Shown piece after piece: positions 39,365 to 49,614 of a stretch of 64,000 nt of DNA. Positions within the stretch are counted from its first letter, which is position 1. Every line of letters begins with the position of its first letter. The notes under the pieces are model-generated. The model was not told the origin of the DNA. It searched no databases and worked only from the letters and a program-made list of their open reading frames with translations. Source of the stretch: Hymenobacter perfusus (GTDB lineage: Bacteria; Bacteroidota; Bacteroidia; Cytophagales; Hymenobacteraceae); the NCBI RefSeq assembly GCF_003944765.1, contig NZ_RWIU01000001.1, positions 248,001 to 312,000 on the forward strand, in the 5' to 3' direction. A program made the position numbers and the translations under genes.

Positions 39365-42328
39365 ATGCTGAGAAATTTCCTCCTGTTTCTGCTGCTCCTG
39401 ACCACGCTATCCGGCGCGGCGCAGGCCCAGACCACCACCGTCAGCGGCCGGGTGCTCGATGCCAAAGACCAGTCGCCGCTGATTGGGGCCAACGTGCTAC
39501 TCACCCAGATTCCTGATTCCACCAAGCGCGGCGCGGCCGTGGAGGTAGATGGCTCGTTTACCGTGCCAAGCGTGCCGGCCGGGCGCTATGTGCTCACGGT
39601 GTCGTTTCTGGGTTACCAGAACCTGCGCCGCACGGTAGAAGTGAGCGGCCAGCCGCTTGCCCTGGGCAGCCTTACGCTGCAGGCCGGGGGCGGTATTGCG
39701 CTGAAAGGCGTGGAAGTGGTAGGCCAGGCTGCCGCGGCCGTACAGAAGGGCGACACGGCCCAGTTCAACGCCGGCTCCTACAAAACCAACCCCGACGCCA
39801 ACGCCCAGGACCTCATAACCAAGATGCCCGGCGTGACCGTGGACCCTAGCACCGGCAAGGTGCAGGCCCAGGGCGAGCAGGTGCAGCGGGTGCTGGTGGA
39901 TGGCAAGGAGTTTTTCGGCAACGACCCCGACGCGGTGCTCAAGAACATTCCGGCCGAGGTAATCGACAAGATTCAGGTGTACGACCGGTCGTCGGACCAG
40001 AGCCAGTTCACAGGCTTCGACGACGGCAACCAGCAGAAAACCATCAACATCATCACTAAGCCCAGCTTCCGCAACGGCAAATTCGGGCGGGTGCTGGCCG
40101 GCTACGGCCCCCAGGACGACCGGTACCGCCTGAGCGGCAACCTGAACGTATTCAAGGGCAAGCAGCGGTTTTCCATTGTGGCCCAGAGCAACAACGTGAA
40201 CGAGCAGAACTTCGGGACCGAGGATTTGCTGGGCGTGGTGGGCGCCTCGCGCCAGGGCGGCGGGGGCGGCCAGGGCCAGCGGGGCCAGGGCGGCGGCCGG
40301 GTAGGCGGCGGCGCGCAGGGTGGCGGCGGAAACAACTCCGGCGATTTCCTAGTGAGCCAGCAGGGCGGCATCAGCAAAACCCACGCGCTGGGCCTGAACT
40401 ACTCCGATACCTGGGGTACCAAAACCGAGGTACAGGGCAGCTACTTCTTCAACCTGAGCGACAACACCAGCCGCACTAACCTGCTGCGCCGCTATGTGGC
40501 CCCCGCGGGCCAGACCCAGGATTTACGTTACAACGAACTCTCGCGCAACACCAGCCGCAACATCAATAACCGCTTCAACTTCCGGCTGGAGCACAAGTTC
40601 GACTCCCTGAACTCCTTGCTGTGGCGGCCCAGCCTCTCGGTGCAGCGCAACACCGGCAACAGCCTGCTCGATGGCAACACGTTTCAGGTGCAGCCCGATG
40701 CCGGCAGCCTCAACCAGGGGGCCAACAACAGCTCCTACCGCTCGGCCCTCACCGGCCTCACGGCCACCAACCAACTGCTGTACCGGCACCGGTTTCAGCG
40801 CCGGGGCCGCACCTTCTCGTTGGGCGTGAATACGAGCTACAACGACAAAAACGGCGACAACAACCTGCTGTCGAGCACCACCTTCTTCCAGAATAACCAG
40901 CCCCAGACCACGCTGCTCAATCAGTTCTCGGAGCTGAACCAGACGGGTTGGGCTTGGACCGGCAACGTGAACTACACCGAGCCGCTCGGCCTGAAAAGCA
41001 TCCTGCAACTGGCCTACTCCATCAACTATACGCCCAACGATTCGGACAAGAAGACCTACAACTTCTCGCCCGGCGAGCAGCAGTACAGCATCCTGAACGA
41101 TACGCTCAGCAGCGTGTTCCAGAGCCAGTACCTCACTAACTCGGGCGAAGTAACCTACCGCTTCCAGGACAAGGCATTCCAGTGGTCGGTGGGGGCGGCG
41201 GTGCAGAGCGCCCAGCTGCGCAGCGACCAGGAATTCCCGCGCCCCGGCAGCACCCGCCGCACGTTTCTGAACGTGCTACCCAACGCTCAGGTGCGCTACA
41301 ACTTCTCCAGGCAGCAAAACCTGCGCTTGAACTACCGGGCCAACACCAACCCGCCCGGCATCAGCCAGCTGCAGGAAGTGGTAAACAATGCCAACCCTTT
41401 GCAGCTCACCACCGGCAACCCCAACCTGCGCCAGGAAACCCGCCACAACGTGTTTCTGCGCTACTCGGCGGCCGTGCCCGAGAAGTCGCGCTCCTTCTTT
41501 GCGCTGCTGGGCGGCTCCTACGTGAACAACTACATCACCAACAACACCATCTACGCCGGCACCGCGCCCATCACGGTAGATAACATCACCATTCCGGCCG
41601 GCGGCCAGCTCACCCGGCCCGTCAACCTGAACCAGCAGTACACGCTCCGCTCCTTCGTGAACTACAGCCTGCCGCTGGCCTTCATCAAATCGAACCTGAA
41701 CGTGAATGCCACTGGTACCTACTCCCAGACGCCGGGTCTGGTGTTCAGCGAGCTGAACTACAGCCGCACGCCCACCGCCGGCCTGGGCGTGGCTTTGAGC
41801 AGCAACATCAGCCCCCAGCTCGATTTCACGCTCAGCAGCAACTCCAGCCAGAGCTACGTGCGCAACACCCTACGCCAGCAGCTCAACAGCCAGTTTTTCC
41901 GCCAGAACACGGCCCTGCGCTTCAGCTGGATTGTGACCAAGGGCATCACGGTGCAGTCGGATGTGAACCATCAGCTGTACTCGGGCCTTTCGGCGGGCTT
42001 TAACCAGAACTTCGTGCTCTGGAATGCCTCTCTGGGCAAAAAGCTGGGACCGAAGCAGCAGGCCGAAATCAAGCTCTACGCCTTCGATTTGCTGGGCCAG
42101 AACAACAGCATCCAGCGCAACATCACGGCCGCCTACACCGAGGACGTGCAGACCAACATTCTGCAGCGCTACTTCATGCTGATGTTCACTTATAACATCC
42201 GCAGCTTCGCCGGCGCCGGCAGCGGCCCCGCTGACGCCTTGCCCGGCGATGCGCCCACGGAGCGCCGGCGGGGTCCGGGTGGCTTCGGCCAGCCGGGTGG
42301 TGGGCCGCCCCCTGGTGGTGGCATGTAG
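39365..42328 (+). CDS. Outer membrane beta-barrel protein (TonB-receptor-like with carboxypeptidase-regulatory domain)
   Basis: 987 residues. Signal peptide LRNFLLFLLLLTTLSGAAQAQ; carboxypeptidase D regulatory-like domain at about 24-112 (VSGRVLDAKDQSPLIGANVLLTQ); plug-like region 113-260 (DLITKMPGVTVDPSTGKVQA, VLVDGKEFFGNDPDAVLKNI, VYDRSSDQSQFTGF); barrel of alternating strands to the end, with a Gly-rich insert near 295-325 and a Gly/Pro tail (GGFGQPGGG). This matches the outer membrane beta-barrel family of SusC relatives with a reduced plug. No SusD partner gene follows, so it is probably not a polysaccharide-uptake system; ligand unknown. Confidence 0.9.
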   Translation: MLRNFLLFLLLLTTLSGAAQAQTTTVSGRVLDAKDQSPLIGANVLLTQIPDSTKRGAAVEVDGSFTVPSVPAGRYVLTVSFLGYQNLRRTVEVSGQPLALGSLTLQAGGGIALKGVEVVGQAAAAVQKGDTAQFNAGSYKTNPDANAQDLITKMPGVTVDPSTGKVQAQGEQVQRVLVDGKEFFGNDPDAVLKNIPAEVIDKIQVYDRSSDQSQFTGFDDGNQQKTINIITKPSFRNGKFGRVLAGYGPQDDRYRLSGNLNVFKGKQRFSIVAQSNNVNEQNFGTEDLLGVVGASRQGGGGGQGQRGQGGGRVGGGAQGGGGNNSGDFLVSQQGGISKTHALGLNYSDTWGTKTEVQGSYFFNLSDNTSRTNLLRRYVAPAGQTQDLRYNELSRNTSRNINNRFNFRLEHKFDSLNSLLWRPSLSVQRNTGNSLLDGNTFQVQPDAGSLNQGANNSSYRSALTGLTATNQLLYRHRFQRRGRTFSLGVNTSYNDKNGDNNLLSSTTFFQNNQPQTTLLNQFSELNQTGWAWTGNVNYTEPLGLKSILQLAYSINYTPNDSDKKTYNFSPGEQQYSILNDTLSSVFQSQYLTNSGEVTYRFQDKAFQWSVGAAVQSAQLRSDQEFPRPGSTRRTFLNVLPNAQVRYNFSRQQNLRLNYRANTNPPGISQLQEVVNNANPLQLTTGNPNLRQETRHNVFLRYSAAVPEKSRSFFALLGGSYVNNYITNNTIYAGTAPITVDNITIPAGGQLTRPVNLNQQYTLRSFVNYSLPLAFIKSNLNVNATGTYSQTPGLVFSELNYSRTPTAGLGVALSSNISPQLDFTLSSNSSQSYVRNTLRQQLNSQFFRQNTALRFSWIVTKGITVQSDVNHQLYSGLSAGFNQNFVLWNASLGKKLGPKQQAEIKLYAFDLLGQNNSIQRNITAAYTEDVQTNILQRYFMLMFTYNIRSFAGAGSGPADALPGDAPTERRRGPGGFGQPGGGPPPGGGM

Positions 42329-42350
42329 TATTTATGTGTAGTGCTATGCG

Positions 42351-42434
42351 AAAACGTGCCACTGCGCGTTTCGGCGTTGAACCGTTACCATTTGGTGACA
42401 TAGTTCTGACACCGGGACGCGCAGTGGTGCGTTT
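42351..42434. repeat. Structured inverted repeat between genes
   Basis: AAAACG..CCACTGCGCG at 42351-42374 is nearly complementary to CGCGCAGTGG..CGTTTT at 42412-42434, and the middle contains GTTACC/GGTGAC. A GCG-TTT-GGCGTTG tract is also repeated directly on both sides. It resembles a REP/MITE-type element or a structured leader of the LysM gene. Confidence 0.55.
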
Positions 42435-42596
42435 TGGCGTTGTCCCACTTGGCGCGGTAGAATTCTGGCATTCTGTTGGATTTGCCGCAGACACGTCCGA
42501 CCACAGGCTTTTTTTGCGCTATTTTGTAGGCTAACGGGGCCGGTATCAGCGCGCAAACGCTTGTCAGCGGCCCTGCCCGGATGCTTTTCCCCGCTT

Positions 42597-44810
42597 ATGA
42601 AACGAGTTTTACTGCTGGTGTTTCTGTGGCTGCCACTGCTGGTAGCCGCCCAAACCGTACCAGTACCGGCCCAGCTGAGTATGGCCGGTCTGCGCCTGCG
42701 CCTCACCGACGGGGGCCGTGCTGCTTTACAACAAAAGGTGGATGCCCTGCGCCGCCACCCGGCCTCCTTCCAGGCCCGTGTGGTGCTGGCCGACGCCTAT
42801 TTTCCTATCATCGACCGGGTATTTCAGCAGGAAGGCCTTCCGCTGGATTTTCACTTCCTGGCCCTCCAGGAAAGCGGCCTGCAGGGTGATGCCCAGAGCA
42901 TTCACGATGCCGTAGGTTACTGGCAGTTCAAGCGCGAGTCAGCCGCCGATTTTGGGTTGCTGATGAATGAAGCCATTGATGAGCGCAAGCATATTGCGGC
43001 TTCCTCCAAAGCAGCGGCCCAGTACCTGCTGCGCAACAACAAGACGTTCCGCAACTGGACCAATGCGCTGCTCAGCTACAACCTGGGCCTCACCGGCACC
43101 AAGCCCTACACCCTGCCTACTGATGCCGATGCCAGCGAGGTGGAAATCACGGAGAAGACCCACCCGTACATTCTCACGTTTCTGGCCCATAAAATTGCCT
43201 TCGAACCCGCCATCGGCCTCAATACCAAGCCCCCGCTGCTGTTCCAGGAGTTTCCGGCCCCAGCCGGCCAGGCCCTGAGCATTATGGCCCAGGCCATGCA
43301 ACAGAACCCCGATGACCTGGTGAAATACAACCGCTGGCTGCTGGCACCCACCGTGCCCACCGACCGGGTGTACACCATGCTGGTGCCCATCACCGACCCC
43401 GTGCAGCTCACCGCCTTAGCCGCGCAGCAAAAAAACGCCACCGCCGGCCAGCTCCTCAACCAGCCCACCCCCGACCCCGAAAACGCTGACTTCGTGCGCG
43501 TAAACGGCCTGAAGGCGGTGGTAGCGCTGCCCGGCGACACCAAAGAAAGCCTCGCGAAGCGCGCCAACCTGAAGATGCGCAAGTTCATGCAGTTCAATGA
43601 CCTGTTTCCCTTCGATAACATCGTGGCTGGCCAGCCCTACTTTGTGCAGAAGAAGCGCGACAAAGCGGCCGTGGAATATCACGTCACGCGCCCCGGGGAA
43701 AGTGTAGTCACGGTGTCGCAGAAATACGGTATCCGGGCCAAGGCCATCTGGAGCAAGAACCGCATGGCCCGCAATGAGGAGCTGCGCCCCGGCCGGGTGC
43801 TGTGGCTGCAGCACACCCGCCCCAAAACCGTACCGGTAGAATACGCCGACGGCAACAATGCCACGGCGCTGGCGGCTTTTGAAAAGCCGGTAACGCCAAC
43901 CGCTGCGGCTCCGGCCCCGGCCGCTTCCACGGTTCCTAAGCCGCAGCCGGAGAAAAAGAAGAAGCAGGAGGAAGCCGAACCCTATATGGGTGGCACGGCC
44001 AACTCCAGCCGTATTCTGGAGGATGCTACCGAAGACGAAGGCATGGTAGTACAGCCCGACAGTGCCACCGATGAGCACACCGAAAATCTGAACGACCTCC
44101 CGCCGACTCCCATCCGCCAGCCCACCGCGCCAGCACCCCGACCTGCTGCTCCCAGCCCCCGTAAACCACTGCCGGCGGCGGCCCCTATTGCCGATGAGCC
44201 CGCTGAAGCTGAGGCTGAACCTGTTACGGAGCCAACTCCCCGGCCCGTAGCGCAGGCGGCTGCACCCGCGCCGGTGGTTCGCCCCGTTACGCCGGCCCCG
44301 GTGCCCGTTACGCCATCGGCCTCTTCACCAGCCGTTCCGGCCAAACCAGGCCCAACTGCCGTTCTACCTCCTCCTGCTTACCCCACGGCAACAACGGCAG
44401 TGGAGGCCGTGCCGGCTAACGGCCTGCACACGGTACAGCCCAAGGAAAATTTGTATTCCGTGGCCCGGCGTTTCAATCTGCGTCCGGCGGATATTGTGCT
44501 GTGGAATAATCTACCGCAGAACCCTTCTTTGCGCATCGGGCAGGTGTTGCGCCTGACGGCTCCGGCGGCCGGGGCAGCTCCGGTTCCAGTTGCGGCTCCC
44601 CAACCAGTGGCACCGGCTTCGGCTAAGCCGACCAACACGGCTCCAGCTTCAACTCCGGCGGCCATCCGTCATACCGTGCAGCCCGGCGAAACCATGTACA
44701 GCGTATCGCGCAAGTACGGCGTTACCATCAAGCAGATTATGGAATGGAACAGCAAGCCCGATTTCGCGGTGAAGCCGGGCGAAGTGCTGACCATCACGCC
44801 CGCTAAGTAG
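42597..44810 (+). CDS. Membrane-bound lytic transglycosylase with LysM repeats (MltD-type)
   Basis: 737 residues. Signal peptide MKRVLLLVFLWLPLLVAAQ fixes the start at 42597. SLT catalytic domain at about 65-200, catalytic Glu in LDFHFLALQESGLQG and the second motif AVGYWQFKRESAADFGL. It cuts the glycan strand of peptidoglycan with a 1,6-anhydro product. Three LysM cell-wall-binding domains: near 360-405 (YHVTRPGESVVTVSQKYG), 610-655 (HTVQPKENLYSVARRFN) and 690-737 (HTVQPGETMYSVSRKYG), with a long Pro/Ala linker between. It acts in the periplasm or at the outer membrane. The next gene is another LysM protein, 45 bases downstream. Confidence 0.92.
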   Translation: MKRVLLLVFLWLPLLVAAQTVPVPAQLSMAGLRLRLTDGGRAALQQKVDALRRHPASFQARVVLADAYFPIIDRVFQQEGLPLDFHFLALQESGLQGDAQSIHDAVGYWQFKRESAADFGLLMNEAIDERKHIAASSKAAAQYLLRNNKTFRNWTNALLSYNLGLTGTKPYTLPTDADASEVEITEKTHPYILTFLAHKIAFEPAIGLNTKPPLLFQEFPAPAGQALSIMAQAMQQNPDDLVKYNRWLLAPTVPTDRVYTMLVPITDPVQLTALAAQQKNATAGQLLNQPTPDPENADFVRVNGLKAVVALPGDTKESLAKRANLKMRKFMQFNDLFPFDNIVAGQPYFVQKKRDKAAVEYHVTRPGESVVTVSQKYGIRAKAIWSKNRMARNEELRPGRVLWLQHTRPKTVPVEYADGNNATALAAFEKPVTPTAAAPAPAASTVPKPQPEKKKKQEEAEPYMGGTANSSRILEDATEDEGMVVQPDSATDEHTENLNDLPPTPIRQPTAPAPRPAAPSPRKPLPAAAPIADEPAEAEAEPVTEPTPRPVAQAAAPAPVVRPVTPAPVPVTPSASSPAVPAKPGPTAVLPPPAYPTATTAVEAVPANGLHTVQPKENLYSVARRFNLRPADIVLWNNLPQNPSLRIGQVLRLTAPAAGAAPVPVAAPQPVAPASAKPTNTAPASTPAAIRHTVQPGETMYSVSRKYGVTIKQIMEWNSKPDFAVKPGEVLTITPAK

Positions 44811-44855
44811 TCTATTTCTATCCTTCTCCGCCTTTACTTTTCCGCTGCTTTTCCG

Positions 44856-45647
44856 ATGCGCTTCTTTTCCGTTTCCCTGGTGCTGGCAGTTGCCGGTACG
44901 GTGGGCTCTTTCCGCGCCCAGGCGCAGCAAACGACTCCAATTTCCGCTGTTACGCTCTCCAACGACTCCGTACAGGTGATGTCGGCACTGGTGGAAAGCA
45001 GCGTGCGGCAGCTGCGGGCCATCTATTTCGAGCCCAACGACGCCAAAACCACCCAGCTCATCGACGAGGCCCTGGTCCGGATTCCGGCCCTCAACCAGCG
45101 CCTGAGCCGCTACACCGCCAGCCTGCCCCGCGAGCAGCAGCAACAGCTGGCCCAGCGGCTCCGGCAGCAACCCTGGCAGGTAGAGTTGAACACGCTGTTG
45201 CGCAGCCCGCAGTACAAAGGCTTCGATGCCCGGGCCGCCAAAACCCCGGAGCTGAAAGCCGCCGCCGAGCGGCTGCACGCCTCCGGCTTCATGGGCACAG
45301 CCAAGCCGGTAGCCGCCAAAATCCCAGCTCCCGCCCCGATGGGTACTATCGTGACTACTGCGCCGGCCACCAAGCCTCAGCCAGTTGCCGCCGCGGCCAA
45401 GCTGCCGGCAGGTACTTCCGCGCTGGTTCCTGCTACCCGCCAGCAACCCACCTCCCTGGCCAAGCCCGCTGGAGAAGCATCCCGAAACCATACCGTCCAG
45501 AAAGGTGAAACACTGTTTAGCATCTCGCGCCAGTACAACGTAACGGCGGCCCAGCTGCTGGAATGGAACGGCAAGGCCGATGGCAAGGTCAAAATTGGGG
45601 AAGTACTGGTGGTAGAACCCGCCAAAGCCGCTGCTCCTACTCGGTAA
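44856..45647 (+). CDS. Secreted LysM protein
   Basis: 263 residues. Signal peptide MRFFSVSLVLAVAGTVGSFRAQAQ; helical region 25-150 (ESSVRQLRAIYFEPNDAKTT, LPREQQQQLAQRLRQQPW); Ala/Pro linker; single LysM at about 213-256 (HTVQKGETLFSISRQYN ... KIGEVLVVEP). It is a peptidoglycan-binding accessory protein, likely working with the preceding transglycosylase, whose last LysM it resembles. No catalytic domain. A terminator hairpin follows. Confidence 0.87.
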   Translation: MRFFSVSLVLAVAGTVGSFRAQAQQTTPISAVTLSNDSVQVMSALVESSVRQLRAIYFEPNDAKTTQLIDEALVRIPALNQRLSRYTASLPREQQQQLAQRLRQQPWQVELNTLLRSPQYKGFDARAAKTPELKAAAERLHASGFMGTAKPVAAKIPAPAPMGTIVTTAPATKPQPVAAAAKLPAGTSALVPATRQQPTSLAKPAGEASRNHTVQKGETLFSISRQYNVTAAQLLEWNGKADGKVKIGEVLVVEPAKAAAPTR

Positions 45648-45701
45648 GATGTAGCTGTTTTTCGTCCGGGCACTAACTACTTACTTTGCTTTCGCGACTG
45701 T

Positions 45702-45733
45702 AAACGGCCACCCTCACAAGGGGTGGCCGTTTT
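45702..45733 (+). terminator. Intrinsic terminator of the LysM operon
   Basis: AAACGGCCACCC and GGGTGGCCGTTTT with a 7-base loop and a T-tract, 55 bases after the stop. Confidence 0.85.
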
Positions 45734-45789
45734 AGATGATACGCCAAAATCCGTTGCCGCGCAATCTTTCTCGCCCGCTGATTCGTGGG

Positions 45790-45797
45790 TAACTTTA
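45790..45797 (+). promoter_or_regulatory. Weak -7-like box upstream of dnaE
   Basis: TAACTTTA, one mismatch from TAnnTTTG, 40 bases before the dnaE ATG. Confidence 0.3.
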
Positions 45798-45837
45798 CTG
45801 TACGCTTCGCGCCCTAACGGCGCGGCGCGGCTTGCCC

Positions 45838-48800
45838 ATGCCCGTTTTCTCGCACCTCCACTCGCACACCCAATATTCCCTGCTCGACGGTCAGGCCAGC
45901 ATTTCGGCCCTGATGAAGAAGGCCCAGGCCGACGGCATGCCGGCCGTGGCCCTCACCGACCACGGCAACATGTTCGGGGCGTTCAACTTCGTGGCCGAGG
46001 CCAACAAGTACAACGTCAAGCCGATTGTGGGCTGCGAGTTCTACATGGTGGAGGACCGCCACAAGAAGGCCTTCAGCCGGGAGAAAGGCGAGCGGGACAA
46101 GCGCTACCACCAGCTGCTGCTGGCCAAGGACCAGGACGGCTACCACAACCTGAGCAAGCTCTGTTCCATGAGCTTCATCGAGGGCGTGTACAGCAAGTTC
46201 CCGCGGATTGATAAGGAGCTGCTGCTCAAGTACCACAAGGGCCTGATTGCCACCAGCTGCTGCATCGGGGCCGAGATTCCCCAGGCCATCCTGTTCCAGA
46301 GCGAGGCCAAAGCCGAGGAGCTGCTCAAGTGGTGGCTCGACGTGTTCGAGGACGATTACTACATCGAAATCCAGCGGCACGGGCTGATGAACTTCGACGG
46401 CACCGGCAAAAGCCAGGAGGACGTGAACCAGGTGCTGCTGGGCCTGGCCAAGAAGTACAACGTGAAGGTCATCTGCACCAACGACTCTCACTACGTGGAG
46501 CAGACTGACTTCGCACCCCATGATATTCTGCTCTGCGTGAACACCGGCGAGGAGCACAGCATCCCGGTCGGCGACTTCCAGACCCAGTATTTTCGCCTGA
46601 TTTCCCAGGACAACAAGGTCCACTACGACCACCTCGACAATCTGCGCCACCTTTCCGGCCAGGATGCCACCATCCGCCGCCAGCTCCAGCGCATCGACGA
46701 GGAAGCGCAGTCGCCCAAGCCGCGCGCCCGCTTCGGCTTCGCCAACGACCAGTTCTACTTTAAGAACCAGGCCGAGATGAACGCGCTGTTCAGCGACGTG
46801 CCGGAAAGCGTGGACAACACCAACGAAATCGTGGACAAAATCACGCCGCCCAAGCTGCAGCGCGACATTCTGCTCCCCAATTTCCCTTTGCCGCCCGAGC
46901 ACCCCACCGCCGACGCTTTCCTGCGCCACCTTACCTACAAAGGCGCGTTTGAAGGCCCCAAACGCCGCTACTCCGACCGCACCCCCGAAATCGAGGAGCG
47001 GCTGGACTACGAGCTGCGCGTGATTGAGACGATGGGCTTTGCGGGCTACTTCCTTATCACCCAGGACTTCATCAACCACGGCCGCAACAATGGCGTGGCC
47101 ATCGGGCCGGGCCGGGGTTCGGCGGCCGGCTCGGCGGTGGCCTACTGTGTGGGCATCACCAACATCGACCCGATCAAGTACTCGCTGCTGTTCGAGCGGT
47201 TTCTGAACCCGGAGCGCGTGTCCATGCCCGATATCGACATCGACTTCGACGACGTGAACCGTCAGCGCGTGATTGACTACGTGGTGGACAAGTACGGCAA
47301 AACCCAGGTGGCCCAGATCATCACCTTCGGTACCATGGCCGCCAAATCCAGCATCAAGGACGTTTCAAGGGCTATGGAGCTGCCGCTGCCGGTGGCCAAC
47401 GACTTGGTGAAGATGGTGCCCGACCAGGTGGGCACCACCCTGGCCAAGGCCTTCGCCGAAAACCCCGAGCTGGACTACATCCTCCGCGACGAGGCCCCCG
47501 ATAACCTGCGCGGCCAGATTCTGCGCCTGGCCCACAAGCTCGAAGGCTCGGTGCGCAACACCGGCATCCATGCGGCCGGCGTCATCATCGCCCCCGACGA
47601 CATCACTAAGTACATTCCGGTTTCGACCTCCAAGGACTCGGACCTGCTCATCACGCAGTTCGACGGCAAGGTGATTGAGAGTGCCGGGATGCTGAAGATG
47701 GACTTTCTGGGCCTCAAAACCCTGACCATCATCGTGGATGCCATCAACCTGATTGAGCGCAACCACGGCGTCAAAATCGACATTGACGAAATTCCGATTG
47801 ACGACCAGAAAACCTACGAGCTCTACCAGCGCGGCGACACCATCGGCACGTTCCAGTTCGAGAGCGAGGGCATGCGCATGTACCTCAAGGACCTCAAACC
47901 GACCAACATCGAGGACCTGATTGCCATGAACGCCCTGTACCGGCCCGGCCCGATGCAGTTCATCCCGAACTTCATCAACCGCAAGCACGGCCGCGAGGTG
48001 GTCGACTACCCCCACGAGCTGCTGGAACCCATCCTGAACTACTCCCAGGGCATCATGGTGTACCAGGAGCAGATCATGCAGACGGCCCAGATTCTGGCCG
48101 GCTACTCCCTTGGCGGCGCCGACTTGCTGCGCCGGGCCATGGGTAAGAAGGACATGAAGAAGATGGCCTTGGAGCGGGAGAAGTTCTGCGAGGGCGCCGA
48201 GAAGCTGCACGGCATCAAGGCCAAAAAGGCCAACGAGGTGTTCGACGTGATGGAGAAGTTTGCGGCCTACGGCTTCAACCGCTCCCACTCGGCCGCCTAC
48301 TCGGTGGTGGCCTACCAGACCGGCTACCTCAAGGCCCACTACCCCGCCGAGTACATGGCCGCCGTGCTCACCAACAACATGGGCGACATCAAGAAGGTGA
48401 CGTTCTTCATCGAGGAAGCCCGCAAGCAGGGCGTGGCCGTGCTCGGTCCCGACGTGAACGAATCCATTCTGAAGTTCAACGTAAACGCCCAGGGCCAGAT
48501 CCGCTTCGGTATGGCCGCCATGAAGGGCTCGGGCGAGGCCGCCGTGGAGGAAATCGTGCAGGAGCGCGACAAAAACGGCCACTACGCCGACATCTTCGAC
48601 TTTGCGCGCCGCATAAACCTGCGGGCCGTGAACAAGAAAACCTTCGAGAGCATGGCCCAGGCCGGCGCCTTCGACTCGTTTGACCGCTACCACCGCCGCC
48701 AGTTTCTGGAAGCCCCCGGCAACGACCAGAACCTCATCGAGAAGGCCATGAAGGTGGGCCAGCAGCACCAGGCCGCCAAAGAATCAGCCCAGCAGAGCCT

Positions 48801-49521
48801 GTTTGGCGGCGGGGGCGGCGAAATGGCCATCCCGATGCCCAAAATCCAGGACCTGGAGCCCTGGAGCCCCACCGAGAAGCTGCGCCGCGAAAAGGAAATC
48901 GTGGGCTTCTACCTCTCCGGCCACCCCTTGGACGACTTCAAGCTCGAAATTGACTCCTACTGCACCTGTGGGCTCGACAAGATTGAGACCTACAAAAACC
49001 GCGACGTGACCGTGGCGGGGCTGATTTCCAACGTGCTGTTCAAGACCACCAAGACCGGCCAGCCCTTCGTGAGCTTCAACGTGGAAGACTACGAGAGCAG
49101 CCTCAACCTGGCGTTGTTCCGCGACGACTACTCCAAGTTTTCGGCCCTCATCAACCCGCGCAACTACGACAAGGAGCAGGTGCCGCCCATGTTCATCCGC
49201 GGCAAGTACGCCCAGCGTTTCCGCGACTCCGACCAGTTCGAGTTCAAGATCATGACCATGGAGCCGCTGTTCAACGTGGCCGAAAAGCTCGCCAACGGCG
49301 TGCGCGTGCAGCTCGACCTGCGCACCATCACGGAGCCCTTCATGGACCGTTTCATGGAAGCCGTGGAAAGTGCCACCGGCTCCAAAAAACTTGAAATCAA
49401 GTTCGCCGAGCCCCACGAGCACCTGGCCGTGGACACCTATTCCCGCCGCTACCGCATCGAGCCTAAGGAGTTCATCCGCAAAATGCGCGAGATGGAAATC
49501 GATGCCTGCCAGCTTATTTAG
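45838..49521 (+). CDS. dnaE: DNA polymerase III alpha subunit
   Basis: 1227 residues. Replicative polymerase, C-family. PHP domain at 1-200 with HLHSHTQYSLLDG and ALTDHGNM; palm with GPGRGSAAGSAVAYC and the catalytic triad segment SMPDIDIDFDD near 462-472 (Asp residues intact); thumb and fingers (GNVRNTG-type LEGSVRNTGIHAAGVII, YRPGPMQFIP, FNRSHSAAYSVVAYQTGYLK); OB fold near 1055 (VTVAGLISNVLFKTTKTGQPF) and C-terminal tail. The ATG at 45838 is preferred over a TTG two codons upstream because it starts directly with PVFSHLHSH. A 108-base copy of its 3' end lies exactly 1800 bases further on. Confidence 0.98.
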   Translation: MPVFSHLHSHTQYSLLDGQASISALMKKAQADGMPAVALTDHGNMFGAFNFVAEANKYNVKPIVGCEFYMVEDRHKKAFSREKGERDKRYHQLLLAKDQDGYHNLSKLCSMSFIEGVYSKFPRIDKELLLKYHKGLIATSCCIGAEIPQAILFQSEAKAEELLKWWLDVFEDDYYIEIQRHGLMNFDGTGKSQEDVNQVLLGLAKKYNVKVICTNDSHYVEQTDFAPHDILLCVNTGEEHSIPVGDFQTQYFRLISQDNKVHYDHLDNLRHLSGQDATIRRQLQRIDEEAQSPKPRARFGFANDQFYFKNQAEMNALFSDVPESVDNTNEIVDKITPPKLQRDILLPNFPLPPEHPTADAFLRHLTYKGAFEGPKRRYSDRTPEIEERLDYELRVIETMGFAGYFLITQDFINHGRNNGVAIGPGRGSAAGSAVAYCVGITNIDPIKYSLLFERFLNPERVSMPDIDIDFDDVNRQRVIDYVVDKYGKTQVAQIITFGTMAAKSSIKDVSRAMELPLPVANDLVKMVPDQVGTTLAKAFAENPELDYILRDEAPDNLRGQILRLAHKLEGSVRNTGIHAAGVIIAPDDITKYIPVSTSKDSDLLITQFDGKVIESAGMLKMDFLGLKTLTIIVDAINLIERNHGVKIDIDEIPIDDQKTYELYQRGDTIGTFQFESEGMRMYLKDLKPTNIEDLIAMNALYRPGPMQFIPNFINRKHGREVVDYPHELLEPILNYSQGIMVYQEQIMQTAQILAGYSLGGADLLRRAMGKKDMKKMALEREKFCEGAEKLHGIKAKKANEVFDVMEKFAAYGFNRSHSAAYSVVAYQTGYLKAHYPAEYMAAVLTNNMGDIKKVTFFIEEARKQGVAVLGPDVNESILKFNVNAQGQIRFGMAAMKGSGEAAVEEIVQERDKNGHYADIFDFARRINLRAVNKKTFESMAQAGAFDSFDRYHRRQFLEAPGNDQNLIEKAMKVGQQHQAAKESAQQSLFGGGGGEMAIPMPKIQDLEPWSPTEKLRREKEIVGFYLSGHPLDDFKLEIDSYCTCGLDKIETYKNRDVTVAGLISNVLFKTTKTGQPFVSFNVEDYESSLNLALFRDDYSKFSALINPRNYDKEQVPPMFIRGKYAQRFRDSDQFEFKIMTMEPLFNVAEKLANGVRVQLDLRTITEPFMDRFMEAVESATGSKKLEIKFAEPHEHLAVDTYSRRYRIEPKEFIRKMREMEIDACQLI

Positions 49522-49614
49522 GCCGCTGATTTCGCTGATTAATTCGACTTTTAACGCCGCCGCGCCTTTCCCGGGTCGCGGCGGCTTTATGAACTCTCTA
49601 TTACGCGTGTTGAA

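Noticed and set aside
47365..48768. 467-codon frame antisense to dnaE
   Set aside because: His/Val/Leu-rich product with no family features, entirely inside the strongly conserved dnaE gene.
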